Assembly: GCA_027596075.1 (NCBI GenBank)
Contig: JADGJC010000342.1
Location: 6,923 to 36,788 of the forward strand
Length of the DNA stretch: 29,866 nucleotides
DNA from: Rhizophlyctis rosea
Taxonomy: Eukaryota; Chytridiomycota; Chytridiomycetes; Rhizophlyctidales; Rhizophlyctidaceae
Direction of reading: 5' to 3'
Positions 10,401-20,604 of this stretch are shown in pieces. The notes below the pieces were generated by a model. The model ran no database searches and had not been told where the DNA came from. It saw only the letters and a program-made list of their open reading frames with translations. Within the stretch, counting starts at the first letter, position 1. The number at the start of each line of letters is the position of its first letter. The translations under genes were made by a program, and so were the position numbers.

Positions 10401-11765
10401 CGGCCACGGTCCATGCCACCTTCGCTACCTTCCCACCTTTCCACGGTGGATCCTCATCGCATGTCAACATTACGCGGGGAAACTGTTCTTGAGGAAGGTG
10501 GGGAAAATGGGAAAAGCCGGCGGAGTTCGGTGGGAAGTGTTGAAGGTTTTGGATTGGTGATGAGGGAGAGGGGGATGGATAATGGTAATGGGTTGGTGCA
10601 GAGTCCAACGCTGGAGAATGTGCCGATTTTGGGGAGCATGAGTGAGGACCCGGAGATTGAGAGGTTTTTGAAGGGTGAGAGAGGGGCCGGGGGTGGTGGG
10701 GATGGGAAAGGTGGTGGAAAGGGGAAGCAACAAACACAACGGCAACAACAACAAAAGCAAGGGCAGCAGCAACCGTCTCCATTGACAATTGCACAACGAG
10801 ATGCAAGCACTATTCCGATGCCTGGTGCTTGGACGTCGAATTCTAATCTCCTATCCGATAACCAGAAACAATCAGCAGCACAACCAACATCCACAGGTGA
10901 AGGAACTACCCAAACTATCTCCCAATATTTGACTAAAACTTACGGCCCATCGCCTTTCTCTTCCCCAATTGCAACGCGAAAACATGCAACAGTACCCCGC
11001 ATGCCAGGAGCATGGGCCAGCGCTTCCAGTCTAACCGACAAACGACGAGATTCCGTCTCATCTAGTGACTCAAGTGACGAGGAGGTAGAAGAGGTTTCCC
11101 AATTGCCGCAGTCAACAGGCGCGAAAACCGGTCCTACGGCAAATACCACCAGTGGTGGTAAATCTCCAACACGACCACCACCAGCACCTCCTACTGCGCA
11201 TCCATACCGCAACCCCACTCCACCAACCACAGCTGCACCATCAGGTCCTGACCGGCCTCCTCCACCACCACCGACGAGTACTACTGGAGGAGGCGGCGGC
11301 GGACTCAAAAAGTCCGCAAGTGTCGATAGTCTAAGAGATGGAAACACCAGTGCACCAAGTTCACCGTCCCTCAAAGCCCGAAGAACACTCAAACCCACAT
11401 CAACGTTCACATCACAATCCACTCCTCCTCCCGCAACATCCACACCACCACCCGCACACCAGGACCACCACCACCAAGCACCAGCTCCACACCGCGCACC
11501 ACCTCCACCTCCATCCACCACATCACATGCACAACAGGATGCAACACCCGCATCCGCATCCCCACAAAGTGTGCGCAAACGAATCGCGAAATTCGAAACG
11601 CCCAACACGGTAGAACAGACGCCAGCAGGGGGGAAGAAAGTGGGCAAGGAGTTGGGTGTTGGGTGGACGGCTGGAGGGAAGAAGGAGGAGGGGGCTGAGA
11701 GGAAGTTACCGGAGTTGCCTGTGAAGCCGGCGGGTTTGCAGGGCCCGGGGGTGGGGAAGAAGTAA
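7443..11765 (+). CDS. Rho guanine nucleotide exchange factor (DH-PH) with long disordered tail
   Basis: Eight exons give 1050 residues: 7443-8204, 8480-8575, 8670-8750, 8956-9063, 9335-9430, 9524-9685, 9843-10194, 10270-11765. All junctions keep frame; the 10194/10270 donor (GTGGGT) is the least certain. The start ATG has A at -3 and is the only ATG in the frame before the conserved part. DH domain, about 232-430: EVIYELLVTEWEYVRDL, LIFSNIELLVPYN, then PECRGLDINSFLLKPVQRIC, KYPLLL and a closing helix with HSINHVVDVVNE. PH domain, about 445-600: YIHEGALTKIKL, RFGVLFSDYFVLC, FTLVLASQKHLHF, ending in an AETQTWIQKF helix. Such proteins load GTP onto Rho/Cdc42-type GTPases at the cell cortex. The remaining ~450 residues are low complexity: Gly run, Gln run, several polyproline runs that could bind SH3 or EVH1 domains, and a repeated MPGAW motif. 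Which GTPase it serves cannot be told. Confidence 0.92.
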
Positions 11766-12146
11766 TGGAATTTTGGGGGGCGCGGAGTAATATGGTGTTT
11801 GAATGGTGGGCAGGCGCGGAATGTAGATGATAAGCTCAATAAGAGGGTATAGTGGGTTCAGCCGATAAATCCGCACGGCCGAAAAACATGTAATTTTGTT
11901 GTTCCTTCGTTGAAAATAGTCAATTTGATCCCAATGCCTCTGAACAAGTCCCGTCAACTCTCGTGTTCGGCTTATTGGGGTTATTTTGTCTTCTATTTAC
12001 AAGCGCTTTCCAAAGTTCGATTTTTACAAAGGGTAACCGATTGCCGGACGGGGCTTTCCATCTTTCCATCACTTACATCAACTCCACTTGCATTGCTGAC
12101 CGGAGCCCATAGTAGACCACTTCCCTCAAATGATCCCATTGCGCAA
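11766..12146. other. Convergent intergenic region
   Basis: Lies between the 3' ends of the RhoGEF (+) and the LITAF-like gene (-). Antisense frames crossing it (11910-12254 +, 11993-12331 -) are explained by the LITAF-like last exon and intron. No terminator-like structure is evident. Confidence 0.5.
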
Positions 12147-12870
12147 TCAAGAAACACCGTACGACGGACTAAGACCAGGCGGATTGTATCGATACGGGCA
12201 CGATTGCCCAATGACAGCTTTGCAATGCGGGCAGTGATGATATTTGATCTGTGATGCAAATCAATCAGTATTTCGAAGTGCAAGCAAAATTGACCCTCGG
12301 CTGCGATGTGAAGAGACGAGAAACCACTCACATAGTTCTTTGTACCAAAGCCGGTGAGGAATCTCTTCGCGACATTGAGGTAATGTGAGCCGCCGGCTAT
12401 TGATGAAGGAGGGCGTTAGTTCCCATTCTGCACAGCAGGGTGTGCAGCAGGGTGCACCCATCAAGCGGCATTGCAGGGCTTCGAAAATCCCGCCACTACA
12501 ATACTGCCTCCCTTCCGGTGCTCCAAATTCCTACATCAACTCTCCATAACTTACACAAAGGCTTCTTCTCAACATGAGTAACAACCTGCGTTCCACAATT
12601 TGGACATCTACACTCCACCGGCTTCAACCCCCGAATCCCAAAATCAATCACATGGCGATGATCATGAGTATGTGCATGGTCGGCGGATGCATCCGCATTG
12701 GCGTTTTCATCATCAGAATAGACAGGTAGTTCGTCAACGACTTCATAAGACCCAGGTTGCACAATAACAACAGTATTTCCCGATCCCATGCCGGGTACAT
12801 GCCCCATCGTTACGAGTCCTAAGGTCGTTGGCGAGGACGGTTTGTGCGCGTAGGGTTTGTAGGGCGACAT
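12147..12870 (-). CDS. LITAF-like zinc-domain protein, 160 residues
   Basis: Three exons on the minus strand: 12870-12555, 12396-12332, 12248-12147. Intron 1 (GTAAGT, branch CTAAC, AATAG) joins in phase 1; intron 2 (GTGAGT, CACAG) in phase 0; stop is TGA. The start is the first in-frame ATG, about 55 bases below a TATA-like box. The N-terminal ~85 residues are Ser/Pro/Asp/His-rich. Then ECRCPNCGTQVVTHVEK gives the first CxxC with the V-x-T-x-V pattern of LITAF domains, and HHCPHCKAVIG gives the closing CxxC, 40 residues later (48 in human LITAF). LITAF domains bind one zinc with the two CxxC pairs and insert a hydrophobic segment into endosomal or lysosomal membranes. Here the middle (SHYLNVAKRFLTGFGTKNY) is amphipathic and not hydrophobic, and lacks the extra Cys cluster. 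It may be a peripheral or non-membrane variant, or simply a zinc ribbon. Confidence 0.7.
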
Positions 12871-12924
12871 TTTTGACGAGGGCAGTGGAAAAGCGGTTGC
12901 GTGGTTTGACAAGCGGAGGAGGGC

Positions 12925-12933
12925 TTTTTATAT
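12925..12933 (-). promoter_or_regulatory. TATA-like box upstream of the LITAF-like gene
   Basis: Reads ATATAAAAA on the minus strand, about 55 bases before the ATG at 12870, a plausible core-promoter position. No other core element was identified. Confidence 0.5.
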
Positions 12934-13426
12934 CCTGCCAGACCCTCGTGCCAAGGAGCCAAGGCGCTGTCAACAGTGTCAAGCATCAGCCCCCATGTTG
13001 ATTGTGCAACACAGAATATTCTGCTTCTGGGAAGGAACAGGAAGGGTTCGACTCCGTGTAACGCCGCCCTTTCAAAACTTCATCATTTGGCTGCACATGA
13101 TTGTGTGACCGTGTCCGAAATTCGGGCAGCAAACTCCGTCAATGACAAAAATGATCTGCTGCCGTGGCCAATTAGCAATGAGTTATTGAGCAGCGGTCAC
13201 CGAGCCATATGCCTCTAAAGGTCCGTGTGTGCAGTCATACAATAACGCAAAACGGATTCAGTCATATGTGGACGCCTCAAGTTCGTAAATGAGATGAATA
13301 TACGTTTGTGCCCAAACTTGACTTCCAACTGCAATCGGCCAGGTAAGAAACAACCAGTGCAGACAGATCATGTGCTAAGCTAACATGCCTCTCCTCCCAC
13401 AGAACCGCATAAATCCCCTTCGAATC
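12934..13426. other. Intergenic between two minus-strand genes
   Basis: Holds the upstream region of the LITAF-like gene and the 3' flank of the F-box gene. No gene is supported; the frame at 12976-13218 lacks any coding sign. Confidence 0.5.
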
Positions 13427-15047
13427 CTATTTACGCCACCTAATGGGCACATCAGCCAACCTCTGACAAATCCCAAACCCTTCCTCCCCACTCTCAATCA
13501 ACCTCCCCATCCCCCTCAACCCATCCAACACCTCCTCCGGCACCCCAACCGGCCTAATAGGCACCCACCCAATCCTAACCTTCGGACACCCCTCCAACAC
13601 CGCCCGCAAACCCCGCGCCCCTTGCCCACCCATCCGATAATCCAACAACACCACCTCCCAATTCACACACCACCTCGCAATCGTCCGAAGCACAACATCC
13701 GAATTGTTCTCCAGTGTCTCCCCCGTCTCCGGATCACACATTTCGACATACATCAGATTGGGTAAAACCAATCTAACGAGATGCTCGCCAAAGGCCGCGA
13801 TTTCGAGGAGGAGTTGCGGGGTGTGGAAGGGGAGGTTGAATTCGTAGGATTCGATGGGGATGGAGTTTGGTGTTGGGTGGTAAACGATGGTCTGTGCCTT
13901 CGAAGCGTCAGTTTTGCAGTTTTCCGGGGCGGTGATGGATAGGAAGCGCAGAGATTGGGGTAAGATTGAAGGTAACCCGCTAACGAATGCTTTGCTGTCA
14001 GCTTCGACAGCGGCAATGCAGAGGATCAAGGTTCGAATATTTGGGCAGTATTCCGAAAGAGCTGAGGTGATGTTGATACTTGCATAGTCATCATTTCTGG
14101 CGATGTACAGCGGATGGGTACCCACGGCAAGGTGGAGGAGGGGTGGTCGACGGCGCAGAATCGATAAAAGTACTTGTTCGTCGTCGATGTTGGTCCAGGA
14201 TAAGTCTAACGAAGTGAGGTACTGCAAATTGAATTCCGCTTTGAAGACATCGAAGAAGTATGCATTCCACGGGCGGAAACCGTCCATAACACCAGCATCC
14301 GGGCCCCAGCTGACGCAGTTATGGAAGTTGGCAATGCGTAAACGCTTCCTTCCTTCCGGAAGCGGCCCAAATTTGGAATTCGCTGTTGCCGCTATGTATG
14401 GGTGGTCGAGGCTTTCAAGACGGTCACTCGCAAGGCTCATGGGTTCCACCTGCCGGCCGCCAAAGTGTAACACTTCCACGCCACCCGATTGTTGAATGAT
14501 TGCTTCCAGGGCAAGTATGTGAACGCACCCATCCGCCACTCGGATCTTCGTCACATTTTTGATGTGCGGCGCAACCAATTTGACAAGTCGTATTTCCAAT
14601 AGCTGACGATCCGTGAAGCCTTCTATGTGCGATTGACTACTCTCTTCCGTCAATCCCTCCAAATCACGATCCCATTCATAAAGCCTCCGTTCCCTACCAA
14701 ATACAATGACTTGGACGCAGTTTGCCAGATCTTCACGACGAAGTAGCAGGATGACGAGGTTGATTGTCCGAAGCAGGTTCACTTGGCTGAGACGTATTTT
14801 CCTCCAAAGCCACCGCTTCACGTGGAAGTAAAGACCCCACAACGTAAGTGATAACGCGCGGAGTGCTCCTTTTTCATCCTTCAAGTGGTAAACAATGTCG
14901 CCGAAGATGTCTTCTGATCCATTTTAGGTACGACTTTGCGATGCATCAAAAGATCTTGACTTCGCAACAGCTGAGGTGGTGCCAGCTTTAGTGAGGGTTT
15001 TTGTGCCCGGATCTATCAAATGAGGTACGGCCGTATGCTGGAACCAT
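13427..15047 (-). CDS. F-box protein with leucine-rich-repeat-like region
   Basis: The main exon is 14913-13427 (stop TAG). Its 5' edge is a GATCAG acceptor, because the frame is closed by TAA just upstream and has no usable ATG. The best first exon I can find is tiny, 15047-15029 (ATG with A at -3, donor GTACCT); it joins in phase 1 and gives 501 residues, but this exon is uncertain. The N-terminus matches an F-box: DIFGDIVYHL, then GALRALSLTLWGLYFHVKRW, then LWRKIRL. F-box proteins recruit substrates to SCF ubiquitin ligases through Skp1. The rest has irregular LRR-like strands (LQYLTSLDLSWTNIDDEQVL, CPNIRTLILC, LPQSLRFLSI, LVRLVLPNL), as in LRR-type substrate receptors. No transmembrane segment. 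The upstream stop codon of the acidic gene is only 6 bases from this ATG. Confidence 0.75.
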
Positions 15048-15053
15048 TGTTAG

Positions 15054-15554
15054 TTAAATAATTTCGCTGTCAATATCAAAACACTTCAATACCTTTGCTG
15101 AGAGTTGGTCTTTATTTTCGTGCAACAGTGTTATCAAACGCAACAATCGCCGAAGCATACCTTTCGTTTTGCGAAAGTATGGATACTTTGGCCCAACGAA
15201 TTGTTCCCACTCATCGGATGCACTTTTTTGCAGCTCGCTTGGAGCAGGAATGGCCGTTGCAAATTCTTTCTCCTCCCACGAGTGAAGCCCACCATCGTCC
15301 GAGTCGGAACCCGAGCTGCTCTGAGTGGTATAGTCGTAGTCATAGCATCGGTGTCGACGTGAACCGCGTGGATAGTCGTGCTCGTAGAGGACTGGTTCGT
15401 GTTCTGAGTCGTCGGATACGGTTGGTGGGCACCGATCAGACCTTAGCCTGTAGTCCCCGTCGCCATCCTCGTCGCTTCCCCACGGCTCGAATATTTCCAA
15501 TTCATCAGCGGCAACTGGCGAGTGGGAGTTCTCTTGCTCTGATAAGGCATCCAT
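15054..15554 (-). CDS. Acidic hypothetical protein, 166 residues
   Basis: Single minus-strand frame from ATG 15554 to TAA 15056-15054. I do not recognise it. The first ~100 residues are strongly acidic with Ser/Asp/Glu runs (EPWGSDEDGDGDY, SSSGSDSDDGG) and a Tyr/Arg-rich patch between them. The last ~50 residues look folded and basic: WEQFVGPKYPYFRKTKG, then RRLLRLITLLHENKDQL and KCFDIDSEII. The ATG directly follows GTTGCAG, a possible splice acceptor, so an upstream exon may exist. A 186-codon frame overlaps on the plus strand, but its composition (many Arg, Cys, Trp) is that of an antisense shadow. The downstream F-box gene is on the same strand almost without a gap, so the two could also be misjoined parts of one transcript. 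Confidence 0.45.
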   Translation of the reverse strand: MDALSEQENSHSPVAADELEIFEPWGSDEDGDGDYRLRSDRCPPTVSDDSEHEPVLYEHDYPRGSRRHRCYDYDYTTQSSSGSDSDDGGLHSWEEKEFATAIPAPSELQKSASDEWEQFVGPKYPYFRKTKGMLRRLLRLITLLHENKDQLSAKVLKCFDIDSEII

Positions 15555-16071
15555 CTGCAACTATATCCGAAATGTACGTGGCACTTGCTTATGACTCACG
15601 AGGAGGACGAAGGTATCTCAAGTTCGGAAGTTCAAGATCAGGATGGGTGTGGTAAGAAATGGTTGTCTACCGGTGAAGTTGGCACTTGGCTTCCACCCAG
15701 GGTTGAACCACCAAATCATGTCAGCAAAACGCGTCGAGGACTCGAGGCTGAGGGTTCAAACAGTTATCCAAACAGTTCAACTGCCATCGTGGCAGCCGTA
15801 ATAGATGGGTACATGTCGGGATAAGTTCCAAATGGCAACCTCCCACCAACTCATGTACATACCCGAAGCACAAAAATAGCGCTGCCGACCTTTGTAAACA
15901 AAAACTCTATTGTTGTCCGATCAACCCCTGATCGGTCAAAGGCATCGCAATCTTGCATGCTGCAATGTAACATCCCACAGCAAGATTGCATCGTTAAACC
16001 GACGGCCATACTCCAATCTAAACCATCTGCCTCTGTGGTCAACCGTCCGCGTCCGCACAAGATCTACCATC
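15555..16071. other. Divergent promoter region
   Basis: Lies between the minus-strand acidic gene and the plus-strand flippase. No coding frame is supported (15585-15824 + and 15851-16060 - look random). Presumably carries both promoters; I see no clear TATA box. Confidence 0.5.
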
Positions 16072-19000
16072 ATGGCGGACGACGAAACGCCAACAAACAG
16101 GGTCATATACCTCAATGATCCCATCAAGAACGCAGCCGCGAAGTTCCTCCACAACTCGATATCCACCGCCAAATACAATGTCATAACCTTCCTGCCCAGA
16201 TTCCTCTTTGAGCAGTTCCGTCGATACGCCAACCTGTTCTTCCTGTTCACAGCTATCATTCAGGTACTACCGGCATCATTCAACGTCAATGTCAATGCAA
16301 TGACCTCCTAATGACGCGCTTCTGCACTCCGTAGCAAATCGGTGACCTCTCCCCCACAAACAAATACGGCACCGTCATCCCCCTCTCAGTCGTCCTCTTC
16401 GCCTCAGCGTTCAAGGAAATCCTTGAAGATTCCAAACGACATGCTCAAGATACCGCAACCAACACCCATCACATCAAAGTCCTCTGCGGGCAGGAGTTTG
16501 TCGAGAAGCAATGGAAGGAGGTTGTGGTGGGCGATGTTGTGCGTGTGGAAAGTGGAGACATGTTCCCGGCGGACTTGGTGATTGTTAGTTCGAGTGAGCC
16601 GGAGGGGCTGTGCTATATTGAGACAAGTAATCTTGATGGGTGAGTGGGTTGATCCCTGCAGTCAATGGAAGATCAATGGTGGCATTGACATTATGCGTCA
16701 TAGAGAGACGAACTTGAAGATTCGGCAAGCCTTGCCAGAAACGGTCAACGTCCTGACACCGGAAGAAGTGGGCCGTCTGGAGGGTACGTCCTCCTTGTGC
16801 TAACATCATGCATTTCATTGAGTTTACGTGAAAGCGCTTCTGTTACAGGCGTAATCAAATCAGAGTTGCCAAACAACAGTCTCTACACTTTCGAGGGAAC
16901 CCTCCGTTTAGGTGCGAAAGAGATTCCACTGGACCCAGCTCAGTTGCTCTTGAGAGTATGTCATTAGAATGGTTTTGGCGGACTGAACACTGGTATGGAG
17001 AGACCTCTGATATTGTTCACAACAGGGTGCAATGTTGCGGAACACAAGATGGATCTACGGTATCGTTGTCTTCACCGGGCACGAAACAAAACTCATGAGG
17101 AATGCAACGTAAGTCCTACACTTGCTATCCATCTGTTCGATCAGAGCCCCTTTTCCAACCATTTTCATCTTCCATCAAAATCAACAGCAAAACCCCCACA
17201 AAAACAACTAAAGTCGAAAAAATGGTCAACACGGAAATCATCTTCCTCTTCATCATCCTCGTTGCCATTGCAATCGTCTGCGCCATGGGCTCTCTCGGTC
17301 GTCAACTGTACCAACCCTTCGAGACATCAGTGTTATTATTGGACGTCTCAGATGCATGGGCAAAGTTTCCCCAAAACATCCTGACGTTCGTCATTTTGTT
17401 CAATAATCTAATTCCTTTGAGGTGAGGATCTTTCCGGTTTTGATATATACACGGATGACAGTGCGCTAATGTCTATTGATCGTCCCCGCGTCCAGTTTAA
17501 TCGTCACCATGGAATTCGTAAAATACACTCTAGGCATGCTTATTAACTCCGATACGGATCTATACCATGAGGAGAGCGACACACCGGCAACCGCGAGGAC
17601 GTCATCATTGGTGGAAGAGCTGGGACAGGTTGATTACATCTTCTCGGATAAAACCGGCACCTTGACATGTAACGTGATGGAATTCAAAATGTGCACGATC
17701 GCCGGGACGCCCTATGCCGAAGTTGTGCCTGACGATAAGAGGCCCAGGAAGGATGAGGTTGGGAAGGAGACGGTGGGTGTCTGTGGTTTTTGATTTATTT
17801 TGTTGTATGATGAAATCTGAACTTCTGCCTAACAGGGATGGTACGATTTCAACCGCCTAATCATGAACTCCAAAGACCCCGCCAACTCCCACGCCTGGGT
17901 CATCCGCGAATTCTTGCAACTCCTTGCCGTCTGTCATACCGTCATCCCAGAAGTCAGCGAAGACGAACCAGGGAAGATCATCTTCCAGGCTTCATCTCCA
18001 GATGAAGGTGCATTGGTAAAAGGGGCGCAAACGCTGGGTTACATATTTACTGTAAGTCTACTCGAGATTGTCGATCAAGCTGCCACAGAGCACATATATT
18101 GATGCATTGGATATCATTGCAGACTCGCAAACCAAAATCTGTGGCATACACCGTAGACGGGCAGGAGTACGAGTATGAAGTCCTCAACATTTGCGAGTTC
18201 AATTCGACGCGGAAGAGAATGAGTTCCGTTGTTCGAGGGCCGGATGGAAAGATCAAGTTGTACATCAAGGGTGCTGACACGGTGATCTTCGAACGGTTGA
18301 GCAAAGGTCCACAGCCATACCTGGACTCCACTGTAGCAATGTTAGAGGTAGGACTTCCATCATACCTTCAAGCATTCACAGCAACACTCCGATGCTCACA
18401 AACCCACCCACCAGGAATACGCCAACGAAGGCCTCCGCACCCTCTGCATCGCCTACCGCGACCTAACCGAAGAAGAATACGTCGAATGGTCCAAAATCTA
18501 CGACCGCGCAGCAACAACCATAAACAACCGNNNNNNNNNNGGGGGGGGGGCCCCCGCCAAGACGAACTAGACAAAGCCGCCGAACTAATCGAAAAAGACC
18601 TCTTCTTCCTCGGCGCTACCGCTATCGAAGATAAACTCCAAGACGGCGTCCCAGACACTATCCACACCCTCGCGCAAGCCGGTATCCGGTTATGGGTCCT
18701 GACGGGCGATAGACAGGAAACAGCTATTAATATTGGGTATAGTTGTAAGCTGATCACGGAGGAGATGAATCTTATTGTGTGTAATGAGGCGACGCATTTT
18801 GAGACGAAGGAGTTTTTAGAGAAGAAGTTGGCAGCGGTTAAGGGGGAGGTTGGTGGTGGGGGTGGGGGTGGGGGTGGTGGTGGTGGGGGTGTGAATGAGT
18901 GGTTGGATTATGGGGGGTATGGGAATGGGATTAAGAAGTGGTTTAGGAGGGGGTATCAGCTTTTTGGGAAGGAGCCGAAGGGGAAGCCGAAGTTGAATAA

Positions 19001-20604
19001 GGATGATATGCCGGAAATGGAGGTTTGTGATTCTCCTATGTTGCTGATGATTATTCAATGCCGTAGTTCAGAGCACTCATGCGAATCCTTAATTCTAGCC
19101 CGTCGTACTCATCATCGACGGCCGAACCCTCGAATACGCCCTCGAAGCCGACATCAAATTCCTCTTCCTCGAACTCGCAACCCTCTGTCGCGCCGTAATC
19201 TGCTGTCGAGTCTCACCCCTCCAAAAAGCCCTTGTCGTCAAGCTTGTGAAAAAGAACGTGGGCGGATGTGTCACCCTCGCCATCGGTGATGGAGCCAATG
19301 ACGTCTCCATGATCCAAGCCGCTCATGTTGGGATTGGCATTAGCGGAATGGAAGGTCTACAAGCCGCTCGTGCAGCAGATTTCGCAATCGCACAATTTAG
19401 GTTCTTGAGGAAATTGTTGTTGGTGCATGGAAGTTGGGCCTATGCCCGGATGAGCAAGTTGGTGCTGTACACTTTCTACAAGAATATCACGCTATATTTG
19501 ATTCAGTTATGGTTCGCAACGGATAATGGATTTTCTGGCCAAGTAAGTTCTCATTCTTTGTCAAGTCATGTCATCTCGATTCAACTGCTGCATTTAATTG
19601 ACGACATCCCCAACAGACCCTATTCGAAACTTGGACCCAAGCCCTCTACAACGTCGCCTTTGCAGTCTTCCAACCCATCGCCATCGGCGTCTTCGACACT
19701 TTCATCACCTCCCGCGCCCTGGATCGCTACCCCCAACTCTACCGCCAAGGTCAACGCGGCGAGTTCTACTCCCACAACCGCTTCTTCGGCTGGCTAGCCA
19801 ACTCCTTCTGGCACTCCCTTCTCATGTACCTCCTAATGACCGCTGTCTATGGCGAAGGCGCCATGCTCCCAGACGGTCTGCTGGCCAATAACTGGGTTAT
19901 GGGATGCATGATCTACACCGTAGATTTGATCACAATTACGATTAGAGCGGCTCTTGTTGCGGATACATGGGTGCGCTTCACGGGCTTTGCGATTGGAGGG
20001 AGTATCACGTTTTGGTTTGTGTTCTTCCCCGTGTACTCGATGGTGGCGCCGAAGATCGGATTGAGTCCTGAGCTGCATGGAGTGGTTGAAAGAATGTTTT
20101 CCGCCCCGGCGTTTTGGTATGGAATCATCTTTGTTGCGCTTTTTGCGAACTTGAGGGATTTCATTTGGAAGTAGTAAGTGTTTTCAAGGCTTGTCGGTTG
20201 CAATTCCTAGTTCTCCCATGTATCGCTGCATTCTGGGGTTTACACTTGCACCGCTTGATATGACTTCTAACCTACACTTTCTATCCATCACAGCATGAAA
20301 CGCCAAATATTCCCACGAGACTACCACATCATCCAAGAAATCGACTTCTACAACATCCCCGACTACCGCCCACGCATGGAATGGTTCCGCAAACAAGTGC
20401 AAAAAGTCAGAATCGTCGCAAGGCAGAAGCGGCAAAGAGGGTTCGCGTTCAGTCAAAGCGAGGATGGGCAGCAGGCTCATTTGATTCGGATTTATGATAC
20501 TACGAGGTGAGCTTCTACCCCTCGAGTTTTCGTTCCTCTTTTCGAGGAGTGGTTGCTGATGATATGCTGCGTTCGCAATTCGCAGGAGGAAACCAAGGGG
20601 TTAG
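16072..20604 (+). CDS. P4-type ATPase, phospholipid flippase (Drs2/ATP8A type)
   Basis: Fourteen exons: 16072-16263, 16335-16639, 16704-16783, 16849-16955, 17026-17108, 17188-17421, 17496-17772, 17836-18051, 18123-18347, 18415-19022 (holds the gap), 19099-19542, 19617-20173, 20294-20506, 20586-20604; about 1185 residues. All junctions keep frame. It moves aminophospholipids to the cytosolic leaflet using ATP, normally with a Cdc50 partner. Seen: N-terminal ISTAKYN and RYANLFF; actuator LDG/ETNLK (the DGET loop split by intron 2); helix-4 [17 protein letters not shown], with PLSL where Drs2 has PISL; phosphorylated Asp at about 385 in [46 protein letters not shown]; then the C-terminal membrane helices. 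The tail keeps [13 protein letters not shown], the autoinhibitory motif known from Drs2 and ATP8A2. Oddities: a run of 13 Gly (18852-18890) and a 10-N gap. The long N-terminal extension of yeast Drs2 is absent. Confidence 0.95.
18531..18540. other. Assembly gap (10 N) inside flippase exon 10
   Basis: Ten N are followed by ten G and five C (18541-18555). The reading frame before and after the gap differs in window numbering, so the gap length is nominal. Protein reads INNR before and [16 protein letters not shown] after, so little real sequence should be missing; the G/C run may be an artefact at the contig end. Confidence 0.95.
18852..18890 (+). repeat. Gly-codon repeat (GGT/GGG) in flippase
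   Basis: Thirteen consecutive Gly codons sit in a variable loop between the GDRQETA segment and the next conserved block. A low-complexity expansion; the loop is not conserved in P4-ATPases, so it is probably tolerated. Confidence 0.85.

Noticed and set aside
10940..11839. Long (299-codon) minus-strand frame
   Set aside because: It is the antisense shadow of the Pro/Ser/Thr-rich RhoGEF tail; Gly/Val/Cys-rich composition is the expected complement.
11993..12331. 112-codon minus-strand frame
   Set aside because: Reads through intron 2 and the last exon of the LITAF-like gene in the wrong frame; the spliced frame gives the second CxxC motif instead.
13045..13062. B-box-like GGTTCGACTCC
   Set aside because: Flanking bases do not form a T stem and no other tRNA part is present.
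15095..15655. 186-codon plus-strand frame
   Set aside because: Antisense to the acidic protein; random-looking composition, no motif, and it crosses the start of the minus-strand frame.
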